Of a DNA stretch of 64,000 nt, positions 7,878 through 16,339 are shown piece by piece (position 1 is the first letter of the stretch; each line of letters starts with the position of its first letter). Source of the DNA: Pseudomonadota bacterium. Lineage in GTDB: Bacteria > Pseudomonadota > Alphaproteobacteria > Sphingomonadales > Sphingomonadaceae. The position numbers were made by a program, and so were the translations under genes. The DNA lies in contig JAJZQN010000018.1 of assembly GCA_021847605.1 (NCBI GenBank), positions 1 through 64,000 of the forward strand. Direction: 5' to 3'. Under the pieces are notes generated by a model. It saw only the letters and a program-made list of their open reading frames with translations, had not been told where the DNA came from and did not search any database.

Positions 7878-9143
7878 ATGAATGCAATCGACCCGCGCCG
7901 TGGCCGTCGCGCATTGTCCGTTCGGCATCCCCCTCGCGTTAGCAAGTCGGGGAAGGTCGGTGCCTATCTGGGGCCGATATTTCACAAGCTGCTGGACCGG
8001 ATCGATCGCGGGTTGGAAAGCGGTTCTCTGGAAGCGACCCTGCCCGACGGATCGCGACGATTGCTGGGAGGGCGCGGCCCGGGGCCGCATTGCGACGTAC
8101 ATCTGAGGCGATGGCGCGCACTGGTCCGGTTGGGGATCAGTGGATCGGCTGGCTGGTACAGAGCATGGGCTGCGGGGGAATGGAGCAGCCCTGATCCGGT
8201 ACCGCTCTTCCACCTGTTCATGGCCAATGCCGTCTCATTGGGACAGGTCGCGCGGCCGCATGGGCCGGGGCGGTGGATCGGGCGGGTCATGCATTGGATG
8301 CGGCGCAACAGCCGGGTCGGGTCGCGCGATAACATCGCCTATCATTATGACCTGGGAAATGATTTTTACCGGCTGTGGCTGGACGAAAATATGCATTATT
8401 CCAGTGCGTTGTTTAACGATCCTGCCAGCAGGATCGAAAGTCTGGAACAGGCGCAACGGCGCAAGGCCGCCGCCATCATCGATCGGCTGGACCTGAACGA
8501 CGGCGACGCCATGCTGGAAATCGGCTGCGGCTGGGGTGGCCTTGCCGAACAGGCGATGGCGAGTGTGGTGCTATCCTATACCGGCCTGACCCTGTCGCAG
8601 GAGCAGGCGGATTATGCGCGCGACCGACTGGGGTCAGGTGCGAAAATCGAATTGACCGACTATCGGGATGCCGCTGGCGAATATGACGCCATCGCCAGTG
8701 TAGAAATGGTCGAAGCGGTCGGGCAGCGTTACTGGCCCGACTATCTGTCGGCCATTCACCGTCTTTTGAAACCCGGTGGCAAGGCGGCGATCCAGTATAT
8801 CCTGATCGACGACGCGATTTTCGATCATTATGCGCGCGGCGCCGATTTCATTCAGACCTATATATTTCCCGGCGGCATGTTGATTTCGGAAAGTCGCTTT
8901 CGCGCACTGGCGCAGGAGCAGGGACTTGAATGGCGGGATGTGCGCCGGTTCGGGCTACATTATGCGGAAACGCTGCGCCGCTGGCGGCAGCGGTTCGACC
9001 GCGCTCTGGACGAGGGGCGCTTGCCTGCGGCATTCGATCAGCATTTCGTCGCGCTGTGGCGTTATTATCTGATGTATTGCGAAGGCGGATTTCGCGGCGG
9101 CACTATCGACGTGGCGCAGGTGACGCTGGTCAAGCTGGCCTGA
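7878..9143 (+). CDS. cfa: Cyclopropane-fatty-acyl-phospholipid synthase family methyltransferase
   Basis: The enzyme uses S-adenosylmethionine to add a methylene bridge to unsaturated acyl chains of membrane phospholipids. The SAM site 'EIGCGWGGLAEQA' and the CFA-type 'YHYDLGNDFYRLWLDENM' and 'YTGLTLSQEQADYAR' motifs are clear; the C-terminus has the usual 'YYLMYCEGGFRGG'. The ATG at 7878 gives 421 residues; a TTG at 7842, immediately after the photolyase stop, would add 12. The frame is intact. Pairing with a photolyase suggests a stress-protective unit, but that is inference. Confidence 0.9.
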   Translation: MNAIDPRRGRRALSVRHPPRVSKSGKVGAYLGPIFHKLLDRIDRGLESGSLEATLPDGSRRLLGGRGPGPHCDVHLRRWRALVRLGISGSAGWYRAWAAGEWSSPDPVPLFHLFMANAVSLGQVARPHGPGRWIGRVMHWMRRNSRVGSRDNIAYHYDLGNDFYRLWLDENMHYSSALFNDPASRIESLEQAQRRKAAAIIDRLDLNDGDAMLEIGCGWGGLAEQAMASVVLSYTGLTLSQEQADYARDRLGSGAKIELTDYRDAAGEYDAIASVEMVEAVGQRYWPDYLSAIHRLLKPGGKAAIQYILIDDAIFDHYARGADFIQTYIFPGGMLISESRFRALAQEQGLEWRDVRRFGLHYAETLRRWRQRFDRALDEGRLPAAFDQHFVALWRYYLMYCEGGFRGGTIDVAQVTLVKLA

Positions 9144-9152
9144 TAAATCCCG

Positions 9153-9866
9153 TCAGGTCGGAACGCGCATCCGGTGTCCGGTCGGTGTATCGGCCAGCAC
9201 CAGATCGAGGATAGCGCCTGCGACGATTTCCGGCCCTTTGAGCGTTTCGGCATCCTCACCGGGATAGGCGCGGGCGCGCATCGCCGTGCGAGTGGCGCCC
9301 GGATCGACGATATGGGTACGGATGGCGGAAATATTCTTCATTTCCTCACCATAGGCGCCGACCAGCGTTTCAAGTGCAGCCTTCGACGCGCCATAGGCAC
9401 CCCAATAGGCATTGGGCGTAGCAGCCGAAGAGGTCAGCGCGACGATGCGGGCGTCCGTGCTTTTGCGGAGCATAGGGTCGAAGGCCGCGATCAATGCCTG
9501 CGGTGCGGAGACGTTGAGCGCCAACAGTCGGGCAAATTCCTTGGCATCGATGGCGGGGACGGCGGCCAGCGAACCGAGCGTGGCGGCGTTCAGCACCAAT
9601 ATGTCCAGCGCCTGCCAGCGGCCGACAATCGCCTGTGCAAGGCGGCTGATGCTTTCGCCATCGATGAGGTCGAGCGGCGCGATGGTGGCGCTGCCGCCCG
9701 CGGCATGGATACGCTCTTCCACTTCCTCCAGACCGCCACTGGTCCGCGCGGTCAGGATGACATGGGCGCCAGCCTTGCCCAGAGCTTCTGCCGTGGCGGC
9801 ACCGATGCCGCGGCTGGCACCCGTGACCAGCGCCAGTTTGCCGGAGAGAGGGAGGCTATCGCTCAT
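9153..9866 (-). CDS. SDR-family NAD(P)-dependent oxidoreductase
   Basis: This 237-residue classical short-chain dehydrogenase/reductase has the dinucleotide motif 'TGASRGIGAATAEALG' at the N-terminus, the NAA motif ('VLNAATLG'), and the catalytic YxxxK in 'YGASKAALETLV' with the preceding Ser in 'LTSSAAT'. The substrate cannot be told from sequence. The gene converges with cfa (9 bases between stops) and lies downstream of purF on the same strand, separated by two hairpin elements. Confidence 0.88.
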   Translation of the reverse strand: MSDSLPLSGKLALVTGASRGIGAATAEALGKAGAHVILTARTSGGLEEVEERIHAAGGSATIAPLDLIDGESISRLAQAIVGRWQALDILVLNAATLGSLAAVPAIDAKEFARLLALNVSAPQALIAAFDPMLRKSTDARIVALTSSAATPNAYWGAYGASKAALETLVGAYGEEMKNISAIRTHIVDPGATRTAMRARAYPGEDAETLKGPEIVAGAILDLVLADTPTGHRMRVPT

Positions 9867-9878
9867 AATGTCCCATCA

Positions 9879-9896
9879 TTCCGGCGTGCGCCGGAA
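9879..9896. repeat. Palindromic hairpin element (REP-like)
   Basis: TTCCGGCG-tg-CGCCGGAA is a perfect 8-bp-arm inverted repeat 13 bases upstream of the SDR start. GC-rich hairpins of this form are common as dispersed repeats in sphingomonad intergenic DNA; a second copy of related type sits 35 bases away. Confidence 0.6.
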
Positions 9897-9930
9897 CGCC
9901 TTATCCTGAAGAATGGTGGGGAAGGCCGAC

Positions 9931-9951
9931 GATCCGGCACGATGCCGGATC
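9931..9951 (-). terminator. Hairpin after purF, possible terminator or REP-like element
   Basis: GATCCGGC-acgat-GCCGGATC is a perfect 8-bp stem with a 5-base loop, 12 bases after the purF stop in the direction of transcription. There is no T-run, so factor-independent termination is uncertain. Confidence 0.45.
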
Positions 9952-9963
9952 GCGCAAGCCCGT

Positions 9964-11424
9964 TCAGACGACGCGCTCGGCGAGCAGTTCGAGCTGATTT
10001 TGGACCACGGCCTCATCCTGATCGGTGAGGGTGGTGGGATAATCGCCCGTAAAGCAGGCATCGCAATATTGCGGGCGGATGTCTGCACGCTTGGCTTCGC
10101 CCAGCGCCTTGTACAGGCCGTCGATCGAGATGAAGGACAGGCTGTCCGCGTGGATGAAATCCTGCATGCCGCCCACGTCCAGCTTGTGCGCCAGCAATTT
10201 GGTGCGTTCGGGAGTGTCGACACCGTAGAAGCAGCTATGCTTGGTCGGCGGCGAGGCGATACGCATATGGACTTCCGCCGCGCCGGCTTCGCGCATCATC
10301 TGCACGATTTTCAGCGACGTGGTGCCGCGCACGATCGAATCGTCGATCAGCACGATGCGCTTGCCCTCAATCAGGGCGCGGTTGGCGTTGTGCTTCAGCT
10401 TGACGCCGAGATGGCGCACCTTGTCGCCCGGCTGGATGAAAGTGCGACCGATATAGTGCGAGCGGATGATGCCCAGTTCGAAGGGAATGCCCGATTCCTG
10501 CGCATAGCCGATGGCGGCCGGTACGCCGCTGTCAGGGACGGGGATGACATAGTCCGCCTCGACCGGGTTTTCGATCGCGAGCTGCGCGCCGATCGCCTTG
10601 CGAACTGAATAGACGCTGGAATTGTCGATGATCGAATCCGGGCGGCTGAAATAGACATGCTCGAAAATGCAGGGGCGAGCATGGGTTTCGCCAAACGGGC
10701 GGTGCGAGCGGATCTGACCATCATTGGTGACGATGACCAATTCGCCCGGCTCGATGGAGCGGACATATTCGGCGCCAACCACGTCGAAAGCGACGGTTTC
10801 CGAAGCGAAGATGGTGGCATCACCCAGCTTGCCCATGACGAGCGGCCGGATGCCCAGCGGATCGCGGCAGGCAATCATACCCTCGGGCGTCATCACGATC
10901 AGGGAATAGGCGCCCTCGATCTGCTTGAGCGCGTCGATGAATTTGTCGAGCAGGGTCCGGTAGCTGGACGTCGCGACCAGATGGATGATGACTTCGGTGT
11001 CGGAGGTCGACTGGAAGATGGAACCGCGGCGGATGAGTTCGCGGCGAACCTTCATCGCGTTGGATATATTGCCGTTATGGGCAACGGCGAAACCGCCGGA
11101 GTTGAGTTCGGCATAGAGCGGCTGAACATTGCGCAGCGAGGTTTCGCCAGTGGTCGAGTAGCGCACATGGCCGCAGGCAGTTTCACCCGGCAGGCTGCGA
11201 ATCACTTCGTCGCGGTCGAAATTGCCGGCGACATGGCCCATCGCCCGATGGGTATGGAAATCATGTCCATCCCAGCTGGTGATGCCAGCGGCTTCCTGCC
11301 CGCGATGTTGCAGGGCGTGAAGGCCAAGGGCGACGATAGCAGAGGCCGTTTCGCCGCCAGAAACGCCGAAAATGCCACATTCCTCGCGCAACTTGTCGTC
11401 GTCGAAGGGATTTGTCGTAATCAT
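9964..11424 (-). CDS. purF: Amidophosphoribosyltransferase
   Basis: PurF makes 5-phosphoribosylamine from PRPP and glutamine, the first committed step of purine synthesis. The N-terminal glutamine amidotransferase domain has its catalytic Cys16 in 'EECGIFGV', so 15 residues act as a propeptide, and the C-terminal PRTase carries 'VLIDDSIVRGTTS'. Four cysteines in the places that bind a [4Fe-4S] cluster in the Bacillus-type enzyme are present ('RPCIFEHVYF', 'KHSCFYG', 'YCDAC'). I chose the ATG at 11424 (486 residues); the open frame runs 20 codons further without family match. The gene is divergent from rnr. Confidence 0.95.
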   Translation of the reverse strand: MITTNPFDDDKLREECGIFGVSGGETASAIVALGLHALQHRGQEAAGITSWDGHDFHTHRAMGHVAGNFDRDEVIRSLPGETACGHVRYSTTGETSLRNVQPLYAELNSGGFAVAHNGNISNAMKVRRELIRRGSIFQSTSDTEVIIHLVATSSYRTLLDKFIDALKQIEGAYSLIVMTPEGMIACRDPLGIRPLVMGKLGDATIFASETVAFDVVGAEYVRSIEPGELVIVTNDGQIRSHRPFGETHARPCIFEHVYFSRPDSIIDNSSVYSVRKAIGAQLAIENPVEADYVIPVPDSGVPAAIGYAQESGIPFELGIIRSHYIGRTFIQPGDKVRHLGVKLKHNANRALIEGKRIVLIDDSIVRGTTSLKIVQMMREAGAAEVHMRIASPPTKHSCFYGVDTPERTKLLAHKLDVGGMQDFIHADSLSFISIDGLYKALGEAKRADIRPQYCDACFTGDYPTTLTDQDEAVVQNQLELLAERVV

Positions 11425-11620
11425 GAGTGCGAGCCGGGTCCGTTGCCGTTCTTGGCAACCCCACGGGTCGCCGTTGGCGCGCATATAGTCGCTTGGGGTC
11501 CATTTGTCGCCACCCTGTCACAAAAAAGCGTGACGGGATGTGAAGAGTGCAGGGTGAAGGCCGGAAATCAGGGCTGGCATGGCACTGGCGGACCGGGCGG
11601 AGCGCCCCTATAGCTGATCC

Positions 11621-13924
11621 ATGGCATCGACCCAGAAGCAGAAGAGCAAGAGCGCCCATATCCGCCCCGCCGGATTCCCGACCCGCGAACAGGTGATGGA
11701 CTTCATCACCACCGCCGATGGTCCGGCGGGCAAGCGAGAGATCGCCAAGGCATTTGGCCTGAAAGGGCAGGAGAAGATTGCGCTCAAGGCGCTGCTGAAG
11801 GATATGGCGGACGAAGGGCTGATCGACATTGGTCCGGCCCGCGCCTTTCACAAGATGGGCGGCGTACCGAAAGTGACGGTGCTGCGCATCGTCGATGTCG
11901 ACGATACGACGCTGATCGCGACACCCGAACGGTGGGAGGCCGAAGGACAGCCCGCGCCGCGTTTGCGCGTTGTGGAACGAGGCAAGCGGGGCGCGCTGAC
12001 CATCGGGGACCGCATATTGGCGCGGACGGAGGAAGCCGGGAAGGGCTGGATCGCCCATCCGATGAAGAAGCTGGCCAAATCGACCGAGATGCTGCTGGGC
12101 GTGGTCGAGGAGATGGCGGACGGTAAGCTGTGGCTGCGCCCGGTGGACAAGCGCATTCGCAAGGATACGCCGATTTCCGATGCAGGGACTGCGAAGAAGG
12201 GCGATCTGGTGCTGGCCGAACCGACCGGGCGGCCGCCGCGCATTTCGGCGCGTGTTACCGATATATTGGGCGATCCCTTCGCGCCACGCAGTTTCAGCAT
12301 GATCGCAATACATAAGCATGGGATTCCTCATGTGTTCCCCGAAGCGGTGGAGGAGCAGGCGGCGATTGCAGCGAAGCTGCCGCTGCATGAGGATAAGCGC
12401 GAGGATTTACGCGATCTGCCGATCGTGGCGATCGATCCGGTGGACGCGCGCGATCATGATGACGCGGTGTGGGCTGCGCCCGACGAAGACCCCGCCAATC
12501 CGGGCGGATATAAGGCCATCGTCGCCATCGCCGATGTCAGTTACTATGTACGACCGGGCAGCGCGCTGGACAAGGAAGCACGCAAGCGCGGGAATAGCGT
12601 CTATTTCCCCGATCAGGTCGTGCCGATGCTGCCGCATCAATTATCTTCGGACATGTGTTCGTTGCGCGCCGGGCAGGATCGGGCGGCGATGGCGTGTCAC
12701 CTGACGATCAACGCACAGGGCAAGGTGACGGCGTGGCGCTTCACCCGCGCTGTGATCCGGGTGGCGGCGGTGCTGGCCTATGAAGATGCGCAGGCGGCGA
12801 TTGACGGGCAAAAGGCACATGAATTGCTGGAGCCGGCGTTGAAGCCGCTCTGGGCCTGCTGGGCATTGCTGCAAAAAGCGCGCAAGGCGCGTGATCCGCT
12901 GGCGCTGGATTTGCCCGAGCGGCGGGTGGTGCTGGACGAATATGGCAAAATCGTCAGCGTCGCGGTGCGCGAACGGCTGGATGCCCATATGCTGATCGAA
13001 GATTATATGATCGCAGCCAATGTGGCGGCAGCAAAGGCGCTGGAGCAGAAGAAGGCGCCGGTCATGTACCGTGTACATGAGCCGCCAAGCCGCGAGAAGC
13101 TGGTGGCGTTGAAGGAGTATCTGGCGACATTCGATATTCCTTTTGCATTGGGGCAGGTGGTTAAGCCGTCTACGTTCAACCAGTTGATCGCAAAGATAGG
13201 CGAGGCGGAGGAAAAGCCCCAGATCATGGAGCAGATTCTGCGCAGCCAGACTCAGGCCTATTATAGTCCGCAGAATATGGGGCATTTCGGACTGGCGCTG
13301 GGGAGTTATGGCCACTTCACTTCCCCCATCCGCCGCTATGCCGATTTGCTGGTGCATCGTGCGCTGGTGGGTGCCTATGGATTGGAACTTCCCGCACCCA
13401 AGGGTGGCGATATCCCGGATCGCACGTCGTTGAGCCAGGATGATTATGAGAATATGGGTCGGGTCGGCGAAATGATCTCGGGCCATGAGCGGCGCGCCAT
13501 GGAGGCCGAGCGCGAGACAGTGGACCGCTATGTCGCCGCGTTTCTGGCGGCGCATGTCGGCGATGTGATGCAGGCGCGGATTACAGGCGTGCAGAATTTC
13601 GGTTTCTTTGCAACGGTCGAAGGGCTGGGCGGTGACGGGCTGGTGCCGGTATCGACGCTGGGGGCCGAACGCTTTTTCTACGACGAAGCGAGTAAAGCGC
13701 TCGAAGGCGTGGAGAGTGGAACGCGGTTCAGCGTCGGGCAGCGGTTGGAACTGCGACTGGCGGAGGCCGACCCGATCAATGGATCATTGCGGTTCGAACT
13801 CCCCGATGCGCCAGCGCCACGTGGCGGACCTATGAAGCGGGATCGGACACGGCCGGGCGTAAAGCGCGGGCGTCCGGGTAATATCCGGCATATCGGTTCG
13901 TCGAGGGGTAAGCATAAGAAGTAG
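11621..13924 (+). CDS. rnr: Ribonuclease R
   Basis: RNase R is a processive 3'-5' exoribonuclease able to digest structured RNA. The 767-residue protein has an N-terminal winged-helix-like part (about 20-75), cold-shock/OB domains, the RNB catalytic domain with 'AIDPVDARDHDDAVWA' (the metal-binding aspartates), and a C-terminal S1 domain (about 640-725, 'ITGVQNFGFFATV'). The end is a highly basic Arg/Lys/Gly tail ('RPGVKRGRPG'), as in many RNase R proteins. The ATG at 11621 fits homologues. It converges with a universal stress protein gene. Confidence 0.94.
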   Translation: MASTQKQKSKSAHIRPAGFPTREQVMDFITTADGPAGKREIAKAFGLKGQEKIALKALLKDMADEGLIDIGPARAFHKMGGVPKVTVLRIVDVDDTTLIATPERWEAEGQPAPRLRVVERGKRGALTIGDRILARTEEAGKGWIAHPMKKLAKSTEMLLGVVEEMADGKLWLRPVDKRIRKDTPISDAGTAKKGDLVLAEPTGRPPRISARVTDILGDPFAPRSFSMIAIHKHGIPHVFPEAVEEQAAIAAKLPLHEDKREDLRDLPIVAIDPVDARDHDDAVWAAPDEDPANPGGYKAIVAIADVSYYVRPGSALDKEARKRGNSVYFPDQVVPMLPHQLSSDMCSLRAGQDRAAMACHLTINAQGKVTAWRFTRAVIRVAAVLAYEDAQAAIDGQKAHELLEPALKPLWACWALLQKARKARDPLALDLPERRVVLDEYGKIVSVAVRERLDAHMLIEDYMIAANVAAAKALEQKKAPVMYRVHEPPSREKLVALKEYLATFDIPFALGQVVKPSTFNQLIAKIGEAEEKPQIMEQILRSQTQAYYSPQNMGHFGLALGSYGHFTSPIRRYADLLVHRALVGAYGLELPAPKGGDIPDRTSLSQDDYENMGRVGEMISGHERRAMEAERETVDRYVAAFLAAHVGDVMQARITGVQNFGFFATVEGLGGDGLVPVSTLGAERFFYDEASKALEGVESGTRFSVGQRLELRLAEADPINGSLRFELPDAPAPRGGPMKRDRTRPGVKRGRPGNIRHIGSSRGKHKK

Positions 13925-13962
13925 CGAGGGGGCGTTACCCTCCTGCCTCAACTAGGCCTGCC

Positions 13963-14418
13963 TTAGCTGAGGCGATCGATGGCTTCACTGTCGAGGCCGC
14001 CGGGGATGACCATGATGGGGCAGGGCATCTTGCCTGCATCTGCGCCGGCAAAGTGGGATACGAGCTTGCCGGGATTGCCACTTGCCGCCGCGCCCAGGAC
14101 GAGAGCGGCGACATCGTCCATTTCCTCCAGCGTTTTGCGCACGACGGTGACGGCATCCCCCTGACGTACGGTGATACTGGGCCGTATGCCGGATTCGTCG
14201 GTTAATGTACCCGCTGCGCTGGTGACGAGGGCTTCGGCTCTTTGCAGCGCTTCATCCTCCATCGTCGCTTGGACGCCCCCCCACTGAACGAATTCGGCAG
14301 GCGGGATGAGGGCGAGAATCCGCACGGCGCCACCCGTCTTGGATGCGCGGCGGGCAGCGAAGCGAAGGGCGGTTTCCGCCTCCGGCGATTCGTCCACGAC
14401 AACCAGATATGTCCGCAC
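13963..14418 (-). CDS. Universal stress protein (UspA family)
   Basis: This single-domain 151-residue UspA protein opens with 'YLVVVDESPEAETALRFAAR', the first strand and helix of the fold, and has a glycine-rich nucleotide-loop-like segment 'LGAAASGNPGKLVSHFAG' before the last strand 'CPIMVIPGG'. Members bind ATP or AMP and help survival under stress; the target here is unknown. The start is a GTG (14418) with GGAG upstream. It is convergent with rnr. Confidence 0.85.
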   Translation of the reverse strand: MRTYLVVVDESPEAETALRFAARRASKTGGAVRILALIPPAEFVQWGGVQATMEDEALQRAEALVTSAAGTLTDESGIRPSITVRQGDAVTVVRKTLEEMDDVAALVLGAAASGNPGKLVSHFAGADAGKMPCPIMVIPGGLDSEAIDRLS

Positions 14419-14478
14419 TTTTCGTCGCTCCAGTGATGGGGATAGGATCGTTATGGTGGGGTGGAAATGTCCCGACTA

Positions 14479-14546
14479 ACCGTTCCGGTGAAATGTGCGG
14501 TATAATCGGTCAGGATTCAAGCGGTCCCTTGACCGTTCCGGCGAAA
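14479..14546. repeat. Two 15-base direct repeats upstream of pdhC
   Basis: ACCGTTCCGGTGAAA (14479-14493) and ACCGTTCCGGCGAAA (14532-14546) differ at one base and lie 53 bases apart between the divergent stress-protein and pdhC starts. They could be a regulator's tandem half-sites or a chance duplication. Confidence 0.4.
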
Positions 14547-14604
14547 AGGTGAAGACCAGCGTTCAATGGCGCGTGCCGCATAAAGTAGAAGAGGCCCAGA
14601 ACGC

Positions 14605-15909
14605 ATGAGCAAGACGATCCAGATGCCCGCTTTGTCCCCCACGATGGAGGAAGGGACACTGGCGAAATGGCTGGTCAAGGAAGGAGACAGCGTCTCTTCC
14701 GGTGACCTGCTGGCCGAGATCGAAACCGACAAGGCGACGATGGAATTCGAAGCGGTCGATGAAGGCGTGGTCGCCAAGATATTGGTGGCTGAAGGCTCCG
14801 AGGGCGTAAAAGTTGGCACCGTGATCGCCATTATCGCTGAAGAGGGCGAGGATGTCGCTGCCGCAGCCGCCGGTGGCGGTAAAGCCGAGGCTGCTCCTGC
14901 GCCCAAGGCTGACCCTGTACCCGCCAAGGCGGAAGCGGCCGCCCCGGCCCCGGCGAAGGCCGATCCGGTTCCGGCCAAGGTAGCGTCGGGCGATGGCCGT
15001 GTGAAGGCCAGCCCGCTTGCGCGTCGTCTGGCGGCGGAAAAGGGCATCGACCTTGCCACCGTGACGGGCAGCGGCCCCAATGGTCGTATCGTCAAGGCGG
15101 ACATTGAGGGCGCGAAGGCTGGTGCTGCTGCCCCGGCGGCTGCCGCGACCACTCCCGCCGCTGCACCTGCTTCTGCCGCCGCTCCGGCGCCCGCTCCCGC
15201 CGCAGCGCAGGATTTCGGCATTCCGCACGAAGTCATCAAGCTCAACGGCATGCGCAAGACCATCGCGCGCCGCCTGACCGAGTCCAAGCAGCAAGTTCCG
15301 CACATTTATCTGACTGTCGACATTCAGCTCGACAAGTTGCTGAAGCTGCGCGGTGAGCTGAATGCCGGCCTTGCCAGCCGCAAGGTCAAGCTGTCGGTCA
15401 ACGACCTGTTGATCAAGGCGCTGGGCGTTGCGCTGATCGAAGTGCCCGAATGTAACGTGCAGTTCGCCGGCGACCAGATGTTGCAGTTCAAGCGGGCGGA
15501 CATCAGCGTTGCGGTATCGATCCCCGGCGGTCTGATCACGCCGATCGTGACCGATGCGGCGGGCAAGGGCGTCGCTGCCATTTCGACCGCGATGAAGGAT
15601 CTGGCCAGCCGCGCCAAGGACGGCAAGCTGAAGCCGGAGGAATATCAGGGCGGTACGGCATCGCTGTCGAACATGGGCATGTTTGGTATCAAGCAGTTCG
15701 AGGCGGTTATCAATCCGCCTCAGGCCATGATCATGGCGATCGGTGCAGGCGAAAAGCGCCCCTATATCGTGGATGACGCGGTGCAGATTGCTACCGTCAT
15801 GTCGGCCACCGGCAGCTTTGACCATCGCGCAATCGATGGTGCCGACGGTGCCCGCCTGATGCAGGTGTTCAAGGAACTGATCGAAAATCCGATCGGTCTG
15901 GTTGCCTGA
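14605..15909 (+). CDS. pdhC: Pyruvate dehydrogenase E2, dihydrolipoamide acetyltransferase
   Basis: This is the E2 core of the pyruvate dehydrogenase complex, which moves acetyl from E1 to CoA. Its layout is one lipoyl domain (residues 3-76, lipoyl Lys43 in 'ETDKATME'), an Ala/Pro-rich linker, a peripheral-subunit-binding domain (about 132-168, '[18 protein letters not shown]'), another Ala/Pro linker and the catalytic domain ending in '[12 protein letters not shown]' with His407 and Asp411. '[13 protein letters not shown]' marks it as PDH type rather than 2-oxoglutarate dehydrogenase type. The stop overlaps the thioesterase start (TGATG), and lpdA follows. The E1 genes are not upstream here; a stress-protein gene is. 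Confidence 0.94.
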   Translation: MSKTIQMPALSPTMEEGTLAKWLVKEGDSVSSGDLLAEIETDKATMEFEAVDEGVVAKILVAEGSEGVKVGTVIAIIAEEGEDVAAAAAGGGKAEAAPAPKADPVPAKAEAAAPAPAKADPVPAKVASGDGRVKASPLARRLAAEKGIDLATVTGSGPNGRIVKADIEGAKAGAAAPAAAATTPAAAPASAAAPAPAPAAAQDFGIPHEVIKLNGMRKTIARRLTESKQQVPHIYLTVDIQLDKLLKLRGELNAGLASRKVKLSVNDLLIKALGVALIEVPECNVQFAGDQMLQFKRADISVAVSIPGGLITPIVTDAAGKGVAAISTAMKDLASRAKDGKLKPEEYQGGTASLSNMGMFGIKQFEAVINPPQAMIMAIGAGEKRPYIVDDAVQIATVMSATGSFDHRAIDGADGARLMQVFKELIENPIGLVA

Positions 15910-16319
15910 TGGCCTATGTCGACGAAATCCCGCCGGACCTAAGCCCGGCGGTTCGCGTCATCGCCATGCCCACCGACACCAATCCCTATGGGGATATTTT
16001 CGGGGGCTGGTTGATGAGCTGGATGGATTCGGCTGCCGGTTCGGTGGCCGCCCGGCATAGCCATGGCCGCGCCGTGACCATTGCGGTGGAGGGCATGACG
16101 TTCCTGCGCCCGGTCGTTGTCGGCGATGAAGTGTCGGTGTTCGCCACGCTCAAGTCGGTAGGGCGTACATCGATGAAAATTTATGTCGAGGCATGGCGCC
16201 GTGCGCGCCATGACGACCGATCCTATCGCGTGACGCACGCAACATTCACTTTCGTGGCGATCGGCGAAGATCGCCAGCCCCGTTCCGTTCCGCCGCTCCC
16301 CAGCGAGTCTGCGGCTTAA
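15909..16319 (+). CDS. Acyl-CoA thioesterase (hotdog fold, YciA type)
   Basis: This 136-residue hotdog-fold protein has 'PTDTNPYGDIFGGWLMSWMD' near the N-terminus, the signature of YciA-like acyl-CoA thioesterases (the Asn and Asp positions of the active site), and 'EGMTFLRPVVVGDEVSVFA' in the second half. It should hydrolyse acyl-CoA to acid and CoA; chain-length preference cannot be read. It is wedged between pdhC (TGATG overlap) and lpdA (20-base gap), so it is co-expressed with the dehydrogenase subunits and may tune the acetyl-CoA/CoA pool. Confidence 0.88.
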   Translation: MAYVDEIPPDLSPAVRVIAMPTDTNPYGDIFGGWLMSWMDSAAGSVAARHSHGRAVTIAVEGMTFLRPVVVGDEVSVFATLKSVGRTSMKIYVEAWRRARHDDRSYRVTHATFTFVAIGEDRQPRSVPPLPSESAA

Positions 16320-16339
16320 AAGAAATAGAGAAACTGACC

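Noticed and set aside
14563-15825. Minus-strand frame opposite pdhC
   Set aside because: Gly/Arg/Ser-rich shadow of the Ala/Pro linker of pdhC.
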